From Amycolatopsis sp. DSM 110486 (lineage in GTDB: Bacteria; Actinomycetota; Actinomycetes; Mycobacteriales; Pseudonocardiaceae), in contig NZ_CP080519.1 of assembly GCF_019468465.1 (NCBI RefSeq), forward strand, positions 7,619,001 through 7,683,000: a stretch of DNA of 64,000 nucleotides, written 5' to 3'. The position numbers and the translations under genes are program-made. Positions 32,525 through 43,121 of this stretch are shown piece by piece; position 1 is the first letter of the stretch, and each line of letters begins with the position of its first letter. The notes beneath the pieces are model-generated. The model did no database searches and had not been told where the DNA came from. It was given only the letters and a program-made list of their open reading frames with translations.

Positions 32525-33108
32525 GACGTTCTCCTGGGGGAGTCATGCGGCTTTGCCTGTCCACTTCGGACCGCGCGGGCCGGCGGCGCGACGTCGGCTA
32601 CCGGGTGATCACCCGTCTGCTCGCCTTCGTGTTGTGGCCACTGGCCTCCCTGGTGGCTCCGGGCCTCGGGCGATCCGTCGCCTGCTCCTGGGCGCTCAGG
32701 GTCCGGTTCCCGTCCGAGGACCTCACCGGCCTGTCGCCTGGCACCCACGCGGCTTTCGTCGCGGCCCGCACCACCGCCCTCTGGCGTCACGGCACCCTCC
32801 TCGGCCTCACCTCCGGCCACCGCGACGCCGGCACCCAGGACCGCCTCTTCACCGCGGAGGTCCGCCGCACCGGCTCGGTGGCCCGGGCCCGCAGACGCGC
32901 CCTGCCCCCGGCGAACTCCCGCCACGTCACCGGCACCGCCCTCGACATCCGCCCCCGCGACGGCGCCCACTGGCTCGAACTCCACGGCGCGGCCCACCAC
33001 CTGTACCGCGTCTACGACAACGAATGGTGGCACTTCGAATACCACCCCGAAGGCCGCCCACGCCGAGTCCCGCATCCGGGATTTTCTTTGGCGGATGCGG
33101 AAACATGA
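32521..33108 (+). CDS. VanY-like M15 D-alanyl-D-alanine carboxypeptidase
   Basis: Protein of 195 aa. After a membrane helix (about residues 30-48), the M15 zinc-peptidase motifs follow: 'GLTSGHRDAGTQDRLF' (about 99-114), 'NSRHVTGTALDIRP' (His and Asp ligands, about 141-154) and 'YDNEWWHFEYHPEG' (Glu and His). These enzymes trim D-Ala from peptidoglycan stems. The ATG overlaps the bla stop by 4 nt; a start at 32545 is the alternative. Co-transcription with a beta-lactamase links both to cell-wall stress. Confidence 0.82.
   Translation: MRRSPGGVMRLCLSTSDRAGRRRDVGYRVITRLLAFVLWPLASLVAPGLGRSVACSWALRVRFPSEDLTGLSPGTHAAFVAARTTALWRHGTLLGLTSGHRDAGTQDRLFTAEVRRTGSVARARRRALPPANSRHVTGTALDIRPRDGAHWLELHGAAHHLYRVYDNEWWHFEYHPEGRPRRVPHPGFSLADAET
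33070..33100. terminator. hairpin at the end of the M15 gene
   Basis: Perfect 9-bp arms CCGCATCCG (33070-33078) and CGGATGCGG (33092-33100) flank a loop containing TTTTCTTT. It lies inside the last codons of the M15 gene and probably ends the bla operon. Confidence 0.55.
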
Positions 33109-33279
33109 GCACGACAGCCCCGACAACGCCGGGTCGCTTACTGCCCCTCCGCCCCGCCAGACAGACCCCCGCCCTCCCAAAGCAGGGTTGCGGCAAAGTC
33201 GTTGTGGTGTTTAGGGCTGGATAGCGAGCGAGGTGAGGGCTCGGGTGGGGTAGGTGACGTGCCTCTACCCTGCGCTGAC

Positions 33280-33645
33280 TCAGCTCCAGCGTGAGCGGAA
33301 GTCGTCGAGCACCCGGCGTTCCCGTTTCGTCGGACGGCCCGCGCCGCGCTCGCGGTGCGCCACCGGGATCGCGGCCTCCGGGGGCGGCTTCGGAGTGCGG
33401 TCGATGATGCATTTCGCGGCTTCGGGTGCGCCGACGCGTTTCTGGATGACCTGGACGACCTCGACGACGCGGGTGGTCTGGCCGATGCGGGCGCGGACCT
33501 CGTCGCCGGGGACCACGGTGGTGGCGGGTTTGGCCGGGCGGTCGTTCACGCGCACGTGCCCGCCCCGGCACGCGGCGGCCGCGTCCGAGCGCGTTTTCGC
33601 CAGCCGTACGGCCCACAGCCAGCGGTCCACCCTGGTCGACTCCAC
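33280..33645 (-). CDS. S4-domain RNA-binding protein (HslR/RqcP type)
   Basis: Protein of 121 aa. The S4 domain covers residues 3-50: 'TRVDRWLWAVRLAKTRSDAAAACRGGHVRVNDRPAKPATTVVPGD' in outline, matching the heat-shock-15-like RNA-binding group that acts on stalled 50S ribosomal subunits in other bacteria. The C-terminal half is basic (RPTKRERRVLDDFRSRW). It is a single gene between the bla operon and the alkane-oxidation genes. Confidence 0.9.
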   Translation of the reverse strand: MESTRVDRWLWAVRLAKTRSDAAAACRGGHVRVNDRPAKPATTVVPGDEVRARIGQTTRVVEVVQVIQKRVGAPEAAKCIIDRTPKPPPEAAIPVAHRERGAGRPTKRERRVLDDFRSRWS

Positions 33646-33670
33646 GGGTCCATCATGCCCCAGCCGCCGG

Positions 33671-34300
33671 TCAGCCGCGGCGCATAGGCCGCGCCGCCGA
33701 CGTGCCCAGCACGCGCCCGACCACCCAGGCCAGCGCGTCGGCCGTGCGGGCGGGCGTGTCGGACGGCTGCATCACGTGGCTGAGCACGGTGCGCACCACG
33801 AGGTCGATCACCACGGCGATCTGCTCGTCGTCCAGCGGCGGCCCGTACGTGCGCACGCGCTCGACCAGCATCGTCTTCGCCTCGGTGAGCAGCGAGCCCG
33901 CACGCGTGGTGAGCAGGGGCAGCAGTTCCGTGTCCGTGCCGTGGGTCGCCGACGCGATGGCGCGCAGCAGCGTGTTGTCGTCGGCGAGGTCGAGCACCGC
34001 GCGGATGGCCTCGTAGATCGCCTCGACCAGGTCGTCGGGGTGCCGGTCGAACGCGGTGCGCACCACGGCGAGGAAGCGGGCCAGCTCGTGGGAGATCATC
34101 ACCTCGGCCAGCGCGGCCTTGGAGCCGATCTCGTTGTACACGGTCTGGCGACTCACGCCAGCGGCCTCGGCCAGCCGCGCCATGGTGACCGCCGACCAGC
34201 CCTCGGTCGCGGTCAGCTCGATGGCCGCGGTGACGATCGGCTGCCGGTGCTGGCCGCCCTCGGGCGGTGCGGCCCGGAGTGCCTCGCTCATGATCGTCAT
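33671..34300 (-). CDS. TetR family regulator of the alkane hydroxylase genes
   Basis: Protein of 209 aa. The helix-turn-helix (about residues 22-68) includes 'GWSAVTMARLAEAAGVSRQTVYNEIGSKAALAEVMI'. It lies 46 nt downstream of the ferredoxin gene on the same strand, the position of the AlkU/AlkX-type TetR regulator in alkB clusters of Rhodococcus and relatives. I infer control of alkB in response to alkanes or fatty acids. Start either ATG 34300 or 34291. Confidence 0.85.
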   Translation of the reverse strand: MTIMSEALRAAPPEGGQHRQPIVTAAIELTATEGWSAVTMARLAEAAGVSRQTVYNEIGSKAALAEVMISHELARFLAVVRTAFDRHPDDLVEAIYEAIRAVLDLADDNTLLRAIASATHGTDTELLPLLTTRAGSLLTEAKTMLVERVRTYGPPLDDEQIAVVIDLVVRTVLSHVMQPSDTPARTADALAWVVGRVLGTSAARPMRRG

Positions 34301-34346
34301 CCTAGGCCGCCTCCCGTGTGGTCCCGGCGAGCTGGAGAACGCATCT

Positions 34347-34538
34347 TCAGTCCCGCACCTTCAGCGCGAGCACCGGGCACGCGTCGGCCGCGGCCGTCAC
34401 GTCCAGGCGGTGCTGCTCGGCGGGACTCTCCTCCAGGAGCACCACCGTGCCGTCGTCACCGACCTCGAAGAAGTCCGGCGCCATCGCCTCGCACATGCCG
34501 AACCCCGCGCACAGCTCGCGGTTCGCCTCGATCCGCAT
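34347..34538 (-). CDS. [3Fe-4S]-type ferredoxin
   Basis: Protein of 63 aa with 'ANRELCAGFGMCEAMAPDFFEVGDDG' at the N-terminus and 'AADACPVLALKV' at the end. The Cys-x5-Cys ... Cys-Pro pattern lacks the second cysteine of a [4Fe-4S] site, giving a [3Fe-4S] cluster, as in ferredoxins serving P450s. ATG 34538 shares one base with the last base of the AlkB-rubredoxin stop. It probably takes part in electron delivery to AlkB or a separate monooxygenase. Confidence 0.88.
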   Translation of the reverse strand: MRIEANRELCAGFGMCEAMAPDFFEVGDDGTVVLLEESPAEQHRLDVTAAADACPVLALKVRD

Positions 34539-35938
34539 CACGCACCCACCCTTCCTGGAGCCACGAAATCGACCTTCTCGCGCACGCCGCAGTCGGGGCA
34601 GCACCACGAGTCCGGGATCGCCGACCACGGCGTGCCGGCCGGGAAACCCTCGCGCGGATCGCCGCGCTGTTCGTCGTAGACATAGCCGCACCCGGGGCAC
34701 ATCCCGCCTTCGGCCGCGTCGCCGCGGGTGTCGGCGGTGGTCGGCTGTTCGGCCGTCACGCGGGTGCCGTACCGGGCCAGGACCTTGCCGCGTTTGCGCG
34801 GCTGGATGTTGGCGCGGGAGATGTCGCCGTCGAAGTGGGCCAGCACGCGCGGGTCCATCACGCGCCGCCACAGCGGCGGCACCAGCGCCAGCACGATCAT
34901 CCCGGCGTACCCGGTGGGCAGCGCCGGCGATTCGGCGAAGTCCCGCAGCGTCTGGTAACGGCGCGTGGGGTTGGCGTGGTGGTCGCTGTGGCGCTGCAAG
35001 TGGTAGAGCAGGACGTTGGTGGCGATGTTGTTGGAGTTCCAGCTGTGGCTCGGGTCCACGCGCTCGTGGCGGCGGCGATCCGGCGGGCCCACGCGCCGGC
35101 GCAGCATCCCGTAGTGCTCCATGTAGTTCACGACTTCCAGCAGCGAGAAGCCCACCACGGCCTGGATCAGCAGGTACGGCAGGATCCCGACCCCGAGCCA
35201 CACCAGCATCGCCGCCCACAGCACGGCCGACATCAGCCACGCGTTGAGCACGTCGTTGCCGATGCGGAACGGGTGCTTCGCACGCCGGGCGTAGCGCTTG
35301 CGCTCCAGCCGCCACGCCGACTTCAGCGAGCCGCCGACCGTGCGCGGCCAGAAGCGGTAGAAGCTCTCGCCGACGCGGCTCGAAGCGGGGTCCTCGGGCG
35401 TGGCCACGCGGACGTGGTGGCCGCGGTTGTGCTCGATGTAGAAGTGGCCGTAGAAGCTCTGCGCCAGCGCGATCTTCGACAGCCAGCGCTCGTGGCTCTC
35501 CTTCTTGTGCCCCAGCTCGTGGGCGGTGTTGATGCCGATCCCGCCGATGCACCCGATGGACGCGGCCAGCCCGATCTTGTCCACCACGCTGAGGTCGCCG
35601 CGCCCGATCAGCCAGAACGCCGCCACGAACCCGACGTACTGGATCGGCAGGAAGAGGTAGGTGATCCAGCGGTAGTAGCGGTCGTTTTCCAGCCGTTCGA
35701 GCACGTCGTCGGGCGGGTTGCTGCGGTCGAGCCCCGCGACGAGGTCGATCACGGGCACGATCACGAGGATCACGATCGGCCCGATCCAGAACCACACGCC
35801 CCAGCCGGTGGCCGCGTGCAGCCCGATCGCCAGGAACGCGAGTGAGGGCACCACGAGCCCGATCAGCCACAGGTATCGCTTGTGGTCCGTCCACGACTCG
35901 GTCGAACCGGCGGGCACCGTCCCCGCGACTTCGCTCAT
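34538..35938 (-). CDS. alkB: alkane 1-monooxygenase fused to rubredoxin
   Basis: Protein of 466 aa. The integral-membrane di-iron hydroxylase (residues about 20-390) has the His boxes 'NTAHELGHKKE', 'YIEHNRGHHVRV' and 'LQRHSDHHANP', plus 'NYMEHYGMLRR'. Residues about 412-460 are a rubredoxin domain (MCPGCGYVYDEQRGD ... DSWCCPDCGVREKVDF) with both Cys-x2-Cys knuckles. It hydroxylates the terminal carbon of alkanes. Natural AlkB-rubredoxin fusions are known in actinobacteria. The ATG at 35938 was chosen because membrane-protein sequence begins soon after; an ATG 7 codons upstream is possible. Confidence 0.93.
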   Translation of the reverse strand: MSEVAGTVPAGSTESWTDHKRYLWLIGLVVPSLAFLAIGLHAATGWGVWFWIGPIVILVIVPVIDLVAGLDRSNPPDDVLERLENDRYYRWITYLFLPIQYVGFVAAFWLIGRGDLSVVDKIGLAASIGCIGGIGINTAHELGHKKESHERWLSKIALAQSFYGHFYIEHNRGHHVRVATPEDPASSRVGESFYRFWPRTVGGSLKSAWRLERKRYARRAKHPFRIGNDVLNAWLMSAVLWAAMLVWLGVGILPYLLIQAVVGFSLLEVVNYMEHYGMLRRRVGPPDRRRHERVDPSHSWNSNNIATNVLLYHLQRHSDHHANPTRRYQTLRDFAESPALPTGYAGMIVLALVPPLWRRVMDPRVLAHFDGDISRANIQPRKRGKVLARYGTRVTAEQPTTADTRGDAAEGGMCPGCGYVYDEQRGDPREGFPAGTPWSAIPDSWCCPDCGVREKVDFVAPGRVGA

Positions 35939-36348
35939 CTCGTCCTCCTCCGTCAACGACGCTGTCCGACGTGGTTGACAAGACGGTAGGTGATGTACAC
36001 CCAGATTGACAAGTCGAAGCAAAATGTAAAGACGCGAGCGTGGCCCGCTGCCGGGTTGTGACCGCCCTGTCCGCCCCGGGTGTACCGCGTCCACTGCGAC
36101 CCGTCATCCGTTCGAGGTGAAATTCTCCGCGGCCCGTTCCGGTGCACCTGGGCTGAGTGCTCATTCGCGAGTATTTCGCCGTGTGGTTCCGGTGAATTGC
36201 CTCCGAACGCGTCAGTCCGGTTCTCGAATGTCGTAATTCGGCTTCGGTGGTGGCTCGGCCTCTTCGCGAGTGACCCGCATGGTCTATCGCCTGATTTGAT
36301 TTTTCGCCGTCTAATCATTCAGCCACATCCTTGAGGGAATGAGGTTTC
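35939..36348. promoter_or_regulatory. intergenic region between alkB and the GON-domain gene
   Basis: A 410-bp gap with lower GC content. TTGACAAG occurs twice in direct order (35975-35982 and 36006-36013, 31 bp apart, three helical turns), close to the alkB start, and may be the regulator's binding site. The right half, before the exported GON protein, contains no ORF with a ribosome site. It could be a long 5' leader; no known riboswitch was recognised. Confidence 0.45.
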
Positions 36349-37080
36349 ATGTTTCGAAGAATTGTTGTCGCGGTTGCAGTTCTGGTCCTCACCGGGCTTG
36401 CTGTGACTCCTGCGTCGGCGCGGCCTGTGGCTCAACCGCCGGTGGCTGCCGGCACGAGCAGTTGTGCCGCGATCCGCGCCCTGCTGCCGATCGCGGGCGA
36501 CGGGAACTATGTGCTGAACACCGGATCCCACCTCGTTCCCGTCTATTGTCACGACATGGCCGGGACGCCGCGGGAATACATCACGCTCACCGCCCCCAAC
36601 TTCTCGCAATACACAGTCGGTGGCGTGGCACAGGGCACGAATGTCCGCACCACGTTCACCCGGGTGCGGATCGACCCGGCGACCCTGCTGGTCGACATCA
36701 ACGACGTCACGTTCGCCACCAGCACCGGATCGGCCGTGCAGCCGGGGCCCTTCGTCATCGAGTCCATGCCTTACGCGGTGGCCGGGTCGTGTGACCACGC
36801 GGCCAGTGGTGTCGGCCGGGTCGACCTCGCCGGCACGGCCTTCGTGCTGGCCGCCACGTGGGTCGTCGGCGGGTTCGTCCCGCAGGGCGGCGCCACACTC
36901 AGCGCCGACGGCCGCAGCGCCGACCTCGCGGGTGGCGGCTACTGCGGCTCGATCACGCCGGCGCCCGCCATCTACAACCCCGTCAACCCCACCGTTCCCG
37001 ACTTCCACCTCCAGCTCGCGTGCGGCCCCCACACGCTGGTCGACGTGCTGCTCGGCCGGGCGTGCGTGAACCTCACCTGA
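36349..37080 (+). CDS. exported GON-domain protein
   Basis: Protein of 243 aa. A signal peptide (residues 1-24, cleavage after 'TPASA') is followed by one domain with the GON pattern: 'SCAAIRALLPIAGDGNYVLNTGS' (about 37-59), 'VPVYCHDMAGTPREYITLTAPNFSQYT' (about 63-90) and 'GSCDHAASGVGRVDLAGTAF' (about 147-166). Six or so cysteines are spaced as for disulfides. The GON domain is best known from animal ADAMTS proteases; in actinobacteria it occurs in secreted proteins of unknown role. The ATG follows GAGGGAATGAG. No enzyme domain is attached. Confidence 0.75.
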   Translation: MFRRIVVAVAVLVLTGLAVTPASARPVAQPPVAAGTSSCAAIRALLPIAGDGNYVLNTGSHLVPVYCHDMAGTPREYITLTAPNFSQYTVGGVAQGTNVRTTFTRVRIDPATLLVDINDVTFATSTGSAVQPGPFVIESMPYAVAGSCDHAASGVGRVDLAGTAFVLAATWVVGGFVPQGGATLSADGRSADLAGGGYCGSITPAPAIYNPVNPTVPDFHLQLACGPHTLVDVLLGRACVNLT

Positions 37081-37157
37081 GCCCGGCCGACCCGGGCGGG
37101 CCGTGCCACGCGGTTCGCCCGGGCGCGGGTGCCCGGCCGGCGGCGTAGGTTCGGACG

Positions 37158-37949
37158 ATGAGCGACTGGTCGTCGGGCGAGGCCTACGAGCGGTACGTCG
37201 GCCGATGGAGCCGCCGCGTCGCCGCGGCCTTCCTCGACGGCACGGTCGTGCCGCCCGGGGCGCGCTGGCTCGACGTCGGCTGCGGCACCGGCGCGCTGAC
37301 GTCGGCGGTGCTGGCCACGGCCGATCCCGCCGGTGTCCTCGGCGTCGACCAGGCCGCTCCGTTCGTGGCCCACGCCCGCCGCCTGGCCGCCGACCGGCGG
37401 GCGAGCTTCGTGGTCGGCGACGCGCAGGCGCTGCCCGTGGCCGGCGACGCGTTCGACGCCGCCGTGAGCGGGCTGGCGCTCAACTTCGTGCCCGACCCGC
37501 ACCGGGCGGTCGCCGAGTGGGTCCGGGCCGTGAAGCCCGGGGGAGTGGTGGCCGCGTACGTGTGGGACTACGCCGAGGGCATGGAGCTGATGCGCTGGTT
37601 CTGGGACGCCGCGGCCGAGCTCGACCCGGTGGTCGCGGACCTCGACGAAGGCCGCCGCTTTCCGTTGTGCCGCCCGGATCCGCTGAGTCGACTGTGGACG
37701 GACGCGGGCCTGGCCGGCGTGGTGGTGCGCGCGGTCGGCGTGCGCACCGCGTTCGCCGGTTTCGACGACTACTGGCTGCCGTTCCTCGGCGGGCAGGGCC
37801 CGGCGCCCGCCTACGCCGTGCGGCTGCCCGAACACCACCGCCGGGCCTTGCGCGACCTGCTGCGCGCCCGGCTGCCGATCGCCGCCGACGGCACGATCAC
37901 CCTCACCGCGCGGGCGTGGGCCGTGCGGGGCAGCGTGCCGCACCGCTGA
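37158..37949 (+). CDS. class I SAM-dependent methyltransferase
   Basis: Protein of 263 aa. 'ARWLDVGCGTGALTSAVL' (about residues 35-52) is SAM motif I, 'GVDQAAPFV' holds the acidic ribose-binding residue, and 'FVVGDAQALPVAGDAFDAAVSGLALNFVPDP' follows, as in UbiE-like enzymes. The N-terminal 'EAYERYVGRWSRRVA' marks a common actinobacterial subgroup. It is 40 nt ahead of a TetR gene on the same strand, so the two may form a unit. Substrate unknown. Confidence 0.87.
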   Translation: MSDWSSGEAYERYVGRWSRRVAAAFLDGTVVPPGARWLDVGCGTGALTSAVLATADPAGVLGVDQAAPFVAHARRLAADRRASFVVGDAQALPVAGDAFDAAVSGLALNFVPDPHRAVAEWVRAVKPGGVVAAYVWDYAEGMELMRWFWDAAAELDPVVADLDEGRRFPLCRPDPLSRLWTDAGLAGVVVRAVGVRTAFAGFDDYWLPFLGGQGPAPAYAVRLPEHHRRALRDLLRARLPIAADGTITLTARAWAVRGSVPHR

Positions 37950-37989
37950 CTCGCGGGAAATGCCGTGTTCTCAAGCTATTCTCGGTTTC

Positions 37990-38727
37990 GTGGGCGGACG
38001 GCGGGTCGACTGGGCGGCGTTGCGGACACCGCGGGACGAGGCTCCCGCGGAGGGCCTGCGCGAGCGCAAGAAGCGCGAGACGCGCCGCCTGCTCGTCAAC
38101 ACCGCCACGGAACTCTTCCTGGCGCGCGGCTTCGACACCGTGCGCGTCGCCGACGTCGCGCAGGCCTGTGGCGTGTCGGAGAAGACCGTCTTCAACTACT
38201 TCCCGGCCAAGGAATCCCTCATCCTCGACCGGCCCGACGCGACCCTCGCCGCACTGCGCGCCGAGCTCGGCGACCCGGCCCGCACGCCCGTCGAGGCCGT
38301 GCTGCGCATCCTCGCCGGCGAGCTGGCCGCGGTCACCGGCTGGCTCGCCGACCAGCACGACCGCCGCGCCGCGGGAGCGGGGTTCCGCCGCTACGGCGAG
38401 CTGGTCCGCTCCACGCCGGCGCTGGCCGCCTATCAGCGCGACCTGCTCGACGAGCTCGCCGACGGCGCCGCGCAGCTGCTGGCCGTGCGCGCGGGCCTGG
38501 CCACCGCCGACCCGGAGCCGCAGCTCGCCGCGACGGCGCTCGTCGGGCTGTGGCGGGTGCAGTTCGGCAGCCTCGCCGAGCACGTCGACGCGGGTCGCAC
38601 GCCGGCACGGATCCGCGGCGCCGTGACCACCGACGTGCTCCGCGCCGCCCGGCTGCTGGAGTCGGGCCTCGGCAGCTTCGCGCGCCCGCGGCGTCCGGCG
38701 GTGAAGGACACCTCGAAGGACGTCTGA
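37990..38727 (+). CDS. TetR family regulator
   Basis: Protein of 245 aa. The helix-turn-helix lies at about residues 28-75 (LLVNTATELFLARGFDTVRVADVAQACGVSEKTVFNYFPAKESLIL in outline; 'TVFNYFPAKESL' is the signature). GTG 37990 was chosen; an ATG ten codons upstream at 37960 is possible but lies nearer the methyltransferase stop. The target is probably the preceding methyltransferase gene or an unlinked one. Confidence 0.85.
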   Translation: MGGRRVDWAALRTPRDEAPAEGLRERKKRETRRLLVNTATELFLARGFDTVRVADVAQACGVSEKTVFNYFPAKESLILDRPDATLAALRAELGDPARTPVEAVLRILAGELAAVTGWLADQHDRRAAGAGFRRYGELVRSTPALAAYQRDLLDELADGAAQLLAVRAGLATADPEPQLAATALVGLWRVQFGSLAEHVDAGRTPARIRGAVTTDVLRAARLLESGLGSFARPRRPAVKDTSKDV

Positions 38728-38967
38728 ACCGCCCGGCGAGTACGAAACCGGCACGGACTTCGCGCCGCACGAGTTCCGGCGCCCCAACGTCCAGAGTGGC
38801 CACCAAGGGCGGAAACTCGCACGCTCACCCGGGGTTCGCGAGAAGTTTCTGTGACTGTAAGTTTACGGCGACCCCGCAGCGTGTGACGGTGAGAGCGGGT
38901 CATCCGGCAGGTTCACGACGGCGAGTCATTCTTGATTGATTCCAGAAGCTGCGGCACACTGCCAGGC
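38728..38967. promoter_or_regulatory. furA promoter region, probably leaderless
   Basis: TTGATT (38932-38937) and CACACT (38955-38960), 17 bp apart, form a promoter whose start point would fall on or next to the furA GTG at 38968. The stretch TTGATTGATTCCAGAA (38932-38947) resembles the AT-rich FurA-binding sequence described upstream of mycobacterial and streptomycete furA. There is no ribosome site before the GTG. The rest of the gap shows nothing. Confidence 0.6.
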
Positions 38968-41650
<2,683 letters not shown>

Positions 41651-41690
41651 GTGTGACGCGGGGCCCTCGGGCTCCCGGTGACGTTGGAGA

Positions 41691-41726
41691 AGGGGGCGGG
41701 GACCGCGGTCTCCGCCCCCTTTTTTC
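41691..41726 (+). terminator. rho-independent terminator of furA-katG
   Basis: Arms AGGGGGCGGGGAC and GTCTCCGCCCCCT pair with one mismatch, followed by TTTTTT. It lies 40 nt after the katG stop and is the clearest terminator in the window. Confidence 0.93.
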
Positions 41727-41845
41727 GTGCCCGGAAAACCGCCGAGCCGCAGGTCGCGGCTGTCGTGTGGGCTCGGAGGTCGCGGTGTGGTGTACCGCTG
41801 GTTGACACGGCGGCTCTGCGGGGTGCACTATCGTGATTAATCCCG

Positions 41846-41893
41846 TTGGAAACGTTTCCAACTCTCGGATCGCGAACTTGGAAACGTTTCCAA
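41846..41893. promoter_or_regulatory. twin perfect LacI-type operators
   Basis: The 16-bp perfect palindrome TTGGAAACGTTTCCAA occurs at 41846-41861 and again at 41878-41893, centres 32 bp (three helical turns) apart. It ends 41 nt upstream of the lacI-type gene. This arrangement allows cooperative binding and autoregulation of the whole operon. No third copy was seen downstream. Confidence 0.93.
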
Positions 41894-41934
41894 ATCGTGA
41901 GCCGACACAGACCACTACCGAGGTTTGAGCGACG

Positions 41935-42975
41935 ATGACGTCAACACGGGCCACGCTGATCCAGGTGGCCGAGCGCGCCGGGGTGTCCCTGGCCTCGACC
42001 TCCCGTGCGCTGCACGGGGTGGGCGCGAGCAGGGCGATGGTCGAGCGCGTCCGGGCCGCCGCCGAGGAGCTCGGGTACAGCGCCGACGCGATCGGCCGGT
42101 CGCTGCGGATGAAGAAGACGTTCCAGGTCGCGTTCGCGGTGGCGGACATCGGCAACCCGGTCTACGTCGAGATGATGCGGGCGATCCACGAGGTGCTCGC
42201 GCCCCACGGCTACCGGGTGGTCGTCATGTCGACAGGGGACACCTCCGACTCGACGATCGAGCTGGTGCGCAGCCTGGGCAGCGGCTTCGTGGACGGCATG
42301 ATCGTGAGCCCGCTGCGCACCGACGACGGCCTGATCACCGAGATCCAGCAGGCTCCCGTGCCGGTCGTGGTGATCGGGCGCGCGATGGACGACCGCGGCA
42401 TCAGCTCCGTGTCCACCGACTCCGCGGGCGGGATCGGCGAAGCGGTGCGCCACCTGCGCGCCATCGGGCGCCGCCGCATCGGCTTCCTCAACGGTCCGGC
42501 CGACACCACGCCGGGTGCCTCGCGCCAGCGCGGTTTCGACGCCGCGGTCAACGCCGGTGACCTCGCGGCCGAGCGCATCGAGCGCGAGACCGCCGAGGAC
42601 TTCACCGTCGGCGCCGGCCTCGAGGCCGCCCGCCGGATCCTGGCGCGCGTGCCCGAGGGCGCACCGCAGCTCGACGCGCTCGTCGCGGCCAACGACCTGC
42701 TCGCCATCGGCGCCATCCGCGCCGTGCGGGAGCTGGGCCTGTCCGTGCCCGAGGACGTCGCCGTGACGGGCATGGACGACACCGAGATCGGCCGCGTCTT
42801 CCAGCCCAGCCTCACCAGCGTGTCCCTCGGCGCGAGCGAACGCGGGCGCGCCGCGGCCCGCCTGATGCTGCAGCTCGCCGACGACCCCGACCAGCCGGCC
42901 CAGCAGGTGTCGGTCGGCGCGGAGCTCGTGGTGCGCGAATCCACCACAACGGCCACCGAACGGGGTGAGCGATGA
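41935..42975 (+). CDS. LacI family transcriptional regulator
   Basis: Protein of 346 aa. The DNA-binding domain (residues about 7-60) reads 'TLIQVAERAGVSLASTSRALHG' with the hinge 'RVRAAAEELGYSADAIGRSLRMKKT'. The sugar-binding domain follows (VAFAVADIGNPVYVEMM..., 'VTGMDDTEIGRVFQPSLTSV' near the C-terminus). It sits first in the catabolic operon, directly behind its two operators. The gene ends with ATGA, overlapping a 49-codon ORF that bridges to the first permease gene. Confidence 0.93.
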   Translation: MTSTRATLIQVAERAGVSLASTSRALHGVGASRAMVERVRAAAEELGYSADAIGRSLRMKKTFQVAFAVADIGNPVYVEMMRAIHEVLAPHGYRVVVMSTGDTSDSTIELVRSLGSGFVDGMIVSPLRTDDGLITEIQQAPVPVVVIGRAMDDRGISSVSTDSAGGIGEAVRHLRAIGRRRIGFLNGPADTTPGASRQRGFDAAVNAGDLAAERIERETAEDFTVGAGLEAARRILARVPEGAPQLDALVAANDLLAIGAIRAVRELGLSVPEDVAVTGMDDTEIGRVFQPSLTSVSLGASERGRAAARLMLQLADDPDQPAQQVSVGAELVVRESTTTATERGER

Positions 42976-43121
42976 CAGTGCGGCTTGTACTCATGCGGCT
43001 TGTGCCCATGAAAAAAGGTCCGGCTGCGGGCCGGTCCTCCGCCGGCGAACGGCCGGCGCCCGGGACCACCGACCCGACTGTGACCACCGGGACGACCGGG
43101 ACCGAGCGAGGTGACCGATGA
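42972..43121 (+). CDS. 49-aa bridging micro-ORF between lacI and permease
   Basis: An ATG overlapping the LacI stop (ATGA) opens a frame that ends in a TGA overlapping the ATG of the permease (again ATGA). The peptide starts with a doubled element (VRLVLMRLVPM) and is Thr/Gly/Pro-rich after that. Its end (TERGDR) copies the end of LacI (TERGER), and the DNA around both stops is nearly the same. It may act only to carry ribosomes across a duplicated junction; no function is proposed for the peptide. Confidence 0.5.
   Translation: MTVRLVLMRLVPMKKGPAAGRSSAGERPAPGTTDPTVTTGTTGTERGDR

Noticed and set aside
33254..35845. 863-codon open frame on the plus strand
   Set aside because: Antisense to S4, TetR, ferredoxin and alkB genes, all of which are clear families.
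36060..36348. Known riboswitch (such as the c-di-AMP type) before the GON gene
   Set aside because: I could not find the conserved motifs of any riboswitch class I know; only an unassigned leader remains.
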